Below are positions 47,488 through 50,081 of a stretch of DNA of 50,081 bases, in pieces. Made by a program: the position numbers and the translations under genes. Where the stretch lies: assembly GCA_001941075.1 (NCBI GenBank), contig MSHH01000086.1, positions 27,760 to 77,840 of the forward strand, read 5' to 3'. The stretch is from Oscillospiraceae bacterium Zagget6. GTDB taxonomy: Bacteria > Bacillota > Clostridia > Oscillospirales > Oscillospiraceae. Each line of letters opens with the position of its first letter. The first letter of the stretch is position 1. The notes beneath the pieces are model-generated. The model made no database searches, was not told the DNA's origin, and worked only from the letters and a program-made list of their open reading frames with translations.

Positions 47488-48461
47488 TCCTCCAGAAAGG
47501 TCAGAATTTCCGCCATAAACTGGCCCACCACAGCGTTTTCACTGCGAAAAATCTCATGGCGGGCGGTGGGGAACGTTACCTTCCGCCCGTTGGAGAGTTG
47601 TGCAAGAAAGCGATCCTGGGCCTCGTTTTTCACCATGGTATCCTGCCCCGCCTGGAGCAGCAGCACCGGCAGACGCAGGTTGGCGCAGCGCTCCGGCTGC
47701 ATCAACTGCTTCGTCACCAGCAGCGACTCCCGCAGCCAGCAGTAGGTGGCGGCGTTGTTCTGGTACTGCTCGTGCTCCCGCTGCACCTGGAGATACCAGC
47801 AGTAGCGGGCGTAAGAAGTGGCACAGGCCCAGTCTCCGTCGAAGTCCTCCTCCCCGGTGAACACCCGCTGGTTAAAGAGGCAGTCCTTCCCCTTCCCTAT
47901 GGCAATGAAAAACCGGGCCAGGAACAGCGCCACCCCGAACGGGACCCCTTGGGTCTGGGGGGCGATCATGGGGCTGCACAGCACCAGCTTTTTTACCGGC
48001 AGCTCTGGGTACAGCTCCAGCGTCAGCGCGGCGATGGCCCCGCCCATGGAGTGGCCCAGCAGATACACCGGCAGGTCCGCCGCCTGGGGGACCACCACCT
48101 CTTGCAGAAAGTACCGGTAATCCTCGCAGTAGTCGGTGAACTTGTCCACATGGGTCAGCCACAGCTCCGGCACCTGGCGGAAGGAGTTTCCGTGGCCCCG
48201 GTGGTCGCAGATAGCCACGCTGTACCCCGCCTGGAGGAAGTACCAGATCACCTCGGCGTATTTGACCGTCGCCTCCTCGAAGCCGTGGGAGATGGCGACC
48301 CAGCCTTTTGCCTCCGGCTGGCGGTACAGCTCATAATAAATGGTCTCGCCGGGGTTCCGGGCAAAAGTCCCCGTGGTTTTGACCTTCGCCAGTTCCTCTG
48401 TCACCCGCCCGATTTGGGCGGGGTAATCCTGTTCGGACAGTAGTTCAAACGGTAAACGCAT
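47484..48461 (-). CDS. Alpha/beta hydrolase, lysophospholipase (PldB)-like
   Basis: A 325-residue soluble serine hydrolase. AISHGFEEATVKY gives the oxyanion region, CDHRGHGNS follows, the nucleophile elbow is LLGHSMGGAI with Ser138, the acid is in LLQAGQDTMVKNEAQD near 278 and the His in ARHEIFRSEN near 300. A Cys/Trp/Tyr-rich cap (about 190-250) is notable and may shape a lipid pocket. It is probably a lysophospholipase or monoacylglycerol lipase; substrate not established. The ATG at 48461 has AGGAGGTC upstream. It converges with aroK with overlapping stop codons. Confidence 0.88.
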   Translation of the reverse strand: MRLPFELLSEQDYPAQIGRVTEELAKVKTTGTFARNPGETIYYELYRQPEAKGWVAISHGFEEATVKYAEVIWYFLQAGYSVAICDHRGHGNSFRQVPELWLTHVDKFTDYCEDYRYFLQEVVVPQAADLPVYLLGHSMGGAIAALTLELYPELPVKKLVLCSPMIAPQTQGVPFGVALFLARFFIAIGKGKDCLFNQRVFTGEEDFDGDWACATSYARYCWYLQVQREHEQYQNNAATYCWLRESLLVTKQLMQPERCANLRLPVLLLQAGQDTMVKNEAQDRFLAQLSNGRKVTFPTARHEIFRSENAVVGQFMAEILTFLED

Positions 48462-48483
48462 GGGAATGACCTCCTATTTTCGT

Positions 48484-48512
48484 AGTATCATGATAGGATA
48501 ACCATACCACAA
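48484..48512 (-). promoter_or_regulatory. Candidate promoter of the lysophospholipase-like gene
   Basis: Minus strand: TTGTGG, 17 bp, GATACT; short leader of about 15 nt. Confidence 0.55.
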
Positions 48513-48578
48513 AAACGGGCTGTGGGCAAGCGCGGAACCGTTCACTTTTCCGCAGCAGAAAAAATGAGAAAAAACCCA

Positions 48579-48607
48579 TTGTATCCCGCAGGCGTTTTGT
48601 ATATAAT
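48579..48607 (+). promoter_or_regulatory. Sigma-A promoter of the LRR-protein operon
   Basis: TTGTAT, 17 bp, TATAAT; leader of about 40 nt. Confidence 0.82.
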
Positions 48608-48654
48608 AGTGGTTTGGAATTGAACACAAAACACAGGAAGGGCAGGCGGACGCT

Positions 48655-49806
48655 TTGCAGTGGCGCATCTACTATACAATCGAAAACGGCGAGGCGACTG
48701 TCACCCGCTGCGTGGGCGACCAGCCCCGGCTGGCGCTGCCGGACGCACTGGAGGGCTGTCCCGTCACCGGGCTGGGGCCAGACTGCTTTGCCGGGACCGC
48801 CCCGGCGGACGCTTGTGAGGCCCCAGAGCCGATTTACCTGCGGGAGACGCCGCTTCCTGCCAAGTCCTACAAGAACCAGACGCTGAAACACCTGACCCTG
48901 CCTGCGCATTTGCGCCGGGCGGGAGCGCGGTGCTTCGCTCAGTGCGCCGCCCTGCCCCGACTGGAACTGCCAGAGGGTTTGCGGGAGTTGGGTGAGCGGT
49001 GCTTCTACGGCTGCGGCGCTCTGGAGCATCTGGAGCTGCCGAAGGGTATCGAGGCCCTCCCCGACTACACCTTCGCCGAGTGCCGCAAGCTCAGGCGGGT
49101 CTCCCTTCCCCACAGCGTCCGCACCATTGGCCGCTGCTGCTTCTACAACTGCACCCACCTGGAGAAATTGGACCTGCCCGACAGCCTGGAGGCCATCGGG
49201 GACCGGATGCTGATGAACTGCTTTGAGCTGAAAGAACTGTCCTTCCGCATCGGAGTCAACGGCGGTGCGCTGCTGGCGGAAATCGACCGGGTCATGCGGG
49301 TGCGAGTGCGCTACCCGGAGGAGACGGTGGAAGTGGTGCTGACCGAGTACGCTTTGGAGTACGAGGAACTCATTCAGGCCAAACAGTTCCGCACCAACGA
49401 AACCGGCACCGGCGGCCTGTACCGGGGCTGTTTCAGCGACCGTGACGTGGATTTCGCCCTGTACGACACCTATTTTTACGCCGCCAAGCTCCAGGACCCG
49501 CCGGAGCTGCTGGCGGAACTGGCCTTTGACCGGCTGCGCTGGCCGCGAGAGCTGCGCCCCGCCAAAGAGCAGGAGTATTGGGACTATTTAAAGTCCCACA
49601 TCCCGGAACTGACCACCTTCCTGCTGGGCCGGGACGACCTGGAGGGGCTGGAATTTTTGCTCTCCACCGGCAAGCTGGACGGGGACGACCTGAACCAAAT
49701 GCTGGAACGGGCGGAGCAGGCGGAAAACGTCCGCTTCGTCAGCCGGTTGCTGGAGGCTGCCGGACACGGTCCCCGCTCCGGCGCGGACAAGCTGTTTGAA
49801 CTGTGA
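48655..49806 (+). CDS. Leucine-rich repeat protein, BspA type (LRR_5)
   Basis: A 383-residue protein without signal peptide or membrane segment, hence probably cytoplasmic. The central region (about 75-200) has five BspA-type repeats of 23 residues: LTLPAHLRRAGARCFAQCA, LELPEGLRELGERCFYGCG, LELPKGIEALPDYTFAECR, VSLPHSVRTIGRCCFYNCT and LDLPDSLEAIGDRMLMNCF. Each ends in a Cys-bearing turn. The N-terminal 60 and C-terminal 180 residues are unassigned; the latter is helical and acidic, possibly ankyrin-like near the end. The start is a TTG after a GGCGG-type site; an ATG start is not available nearby. The next gene follows after 7 nt. Confidence 0.78.
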   Translation: MQWRIYYTIENGEATVTRCVGDQPRLALPDALEGCPVTGLGPDCFAGTAPADACEAPEPIYLRETPLPAKSYKNQTLKHLTLPAHLRRAGARCFAQCAALPRLELPEGLRELGERCFYGCGALEHLELPKGIEALPDYTFAECRKLRRVSLPHSVRTIGRCCFYNCTHLEKLDLPDSLEAIGDRMLMNCFELKELSFRIGVNGGALLAEIDRVMRVRVRYPEETVEVVLTEYALEYEELIQAKQFRTNETGTGGLYRGCFSDRDVDFALYDTYFYAAKLQDPPELLAELAFDRLRWPRELRPAKEQEYWDYLKSHIPELTTFLLGRDDLEGLEFLLSTGKLDGDDLNQMLERAEQAENVRFVSRLLEAAGHGPRSGADKLFEL

Positions 49807-49813
49807 GGTGGCT

Positions 49814-50081
49814 ATGGCGTCAAATCGTGAACGGCTGGAACGGCTGGGCAGCGCCATTCTGTCCGCCTCCCGGAATGAGTTATATTTTTCCATGCGGTTT
49901 TTGGACATCGCCCTCAGCGGCTTGGACTACCGCATGAACCTGAACACCGTCACCGTGGGGACAGACGGCATCAGCATTCTTTTTAACCCCACCTATTTGC
50001 AGCGGGTCTACCGGGACGACCTGGTGGAACTGAACCGGGTCTATCTCCACATGATTCTCCACTGTATGTTCCGCCACGAGC
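49814..50081 (+). CDS. DUF2201/VWA-like metallopeptidase family protein, N-terminal part
   Basis: The first 89 residues are in view; the gene runs off the window. The sequence RNELYFSMRFLDIALSGL, then DGISILFNPTYLQRVYRDD, and a helix with the zinc-type HMILHCMFRHE match the N-terminal domain of predicted VWA-containing metallopeptidases (DUF2201), which usually pair with a MoxR-type AAA ATPase. The ATG at 49814 has GAGGTGG upstream and lies 7 nt after the LRR gene, so the two are co-translated. Family call moderately firm from this fragment. Confidence 0.75.
   Translation, partial: MASNRERLERLGSAILSASRNELYFSMRFLDIALSGLDYRMNLNTVTVGTDGISILFNPTYLQRVYRDDLVELNRVYLHMILHCMFRHE

Overview
The window is chromosomal DNA from a GC-rich, endospore-forming Clostridia-type Firmicute, most like an Oscillospiraceae gut bacterium (inference). 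The evidence is a complete spoIIIA operon (AA to AH), the order nusB-xseA-xseB-ispA-dxs, dnaX followed by ybaB, a short bacterial SRP RNA, strong AGGAGG-type ribosome binding sites and many textbook sigma-A promoters with 17-bp spacers. Almost everything is core or housekeeping. I see no prophage, insertion sequence with a transposase, CRISPR array, tRNA or rRNA.

Layout. 1-5.1 kb (minus strand): nusB, a TsaD-like paralogue, xseA, xseB, ispA, a DUF212/YuiD-like membrane protein and the 5' part of dxs, a tightly overlapping operon for transcription antitermination, exonuclease VII and isoprenoid supply. 5.5-10.3 kb (minus): spoIIIAA-AH, the mother-cell part of the forespore feeding channel. 10.4-12.75 kb: a TIGR04076 protein and a CYTH protein, divergent from a MocR-type regulator. 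13-16.4 kb (plus): three separately promoted genes, a G5/3D cell-wall protein, a monoacylglycerol-lipase-like hydrolase and a PdaA-like lipoprotein deacetylase. 16.5-21.7 kb (minus): an esterase preceded by an unassigned RNA transcription unit, then ftsK and uppP. 21.7-31.2 kb (minus): M18 aminopeptidase, coaE, tsaC, prfA, a YdcF-like protein, an ABC-F ATPase, murF and ddl. 31.4-35.5 kb (plus): SRP RNA, dnaX, ybaB, acylphosphatase, a TauE/SafE permease and a small membrane protein. 35.6-38.6 kb (minus): hemL, hemB and a YgjP-like metallopeptidase. 38.9-43 kb (plus): a Big_2 surface protein, a CCA-adding enzyme and pfkA. 43.2-50 kb: an omega-amidase-like nitrilase, a HAD phosphatase, a chromate-family transporter, shikimate kinase, a lysophospholipase-like hydrolase, a BspA-type LRR protein and the start of a DUF2201/VWA-type metallopeptidase gene.

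The least ordinary content lies between the genes. Two families of dispersed elements are built from 7-bp words, one related to TTAGCTA and one to CATTGCA. Their ends carry the words in opposite orientation like terminal inverted repeats, and they repeatedly sit right at stop codons. In one case the element supplies a stop codon, and in another it supplies the -35 hexamer of a promoter. A third palindrome type forms a three-way-junction shape at 43.1 kb. A second novelty is the roughly 340-nt transcription unit at 17.43-17.77 kb (minus strand). It has a perfect promoter and an intrinsic terminator whose 5' arm contains the stop codon of a short leader-like ORF. It looks like either an unassigned structured RNA or an attenuator of the downstream esterase.
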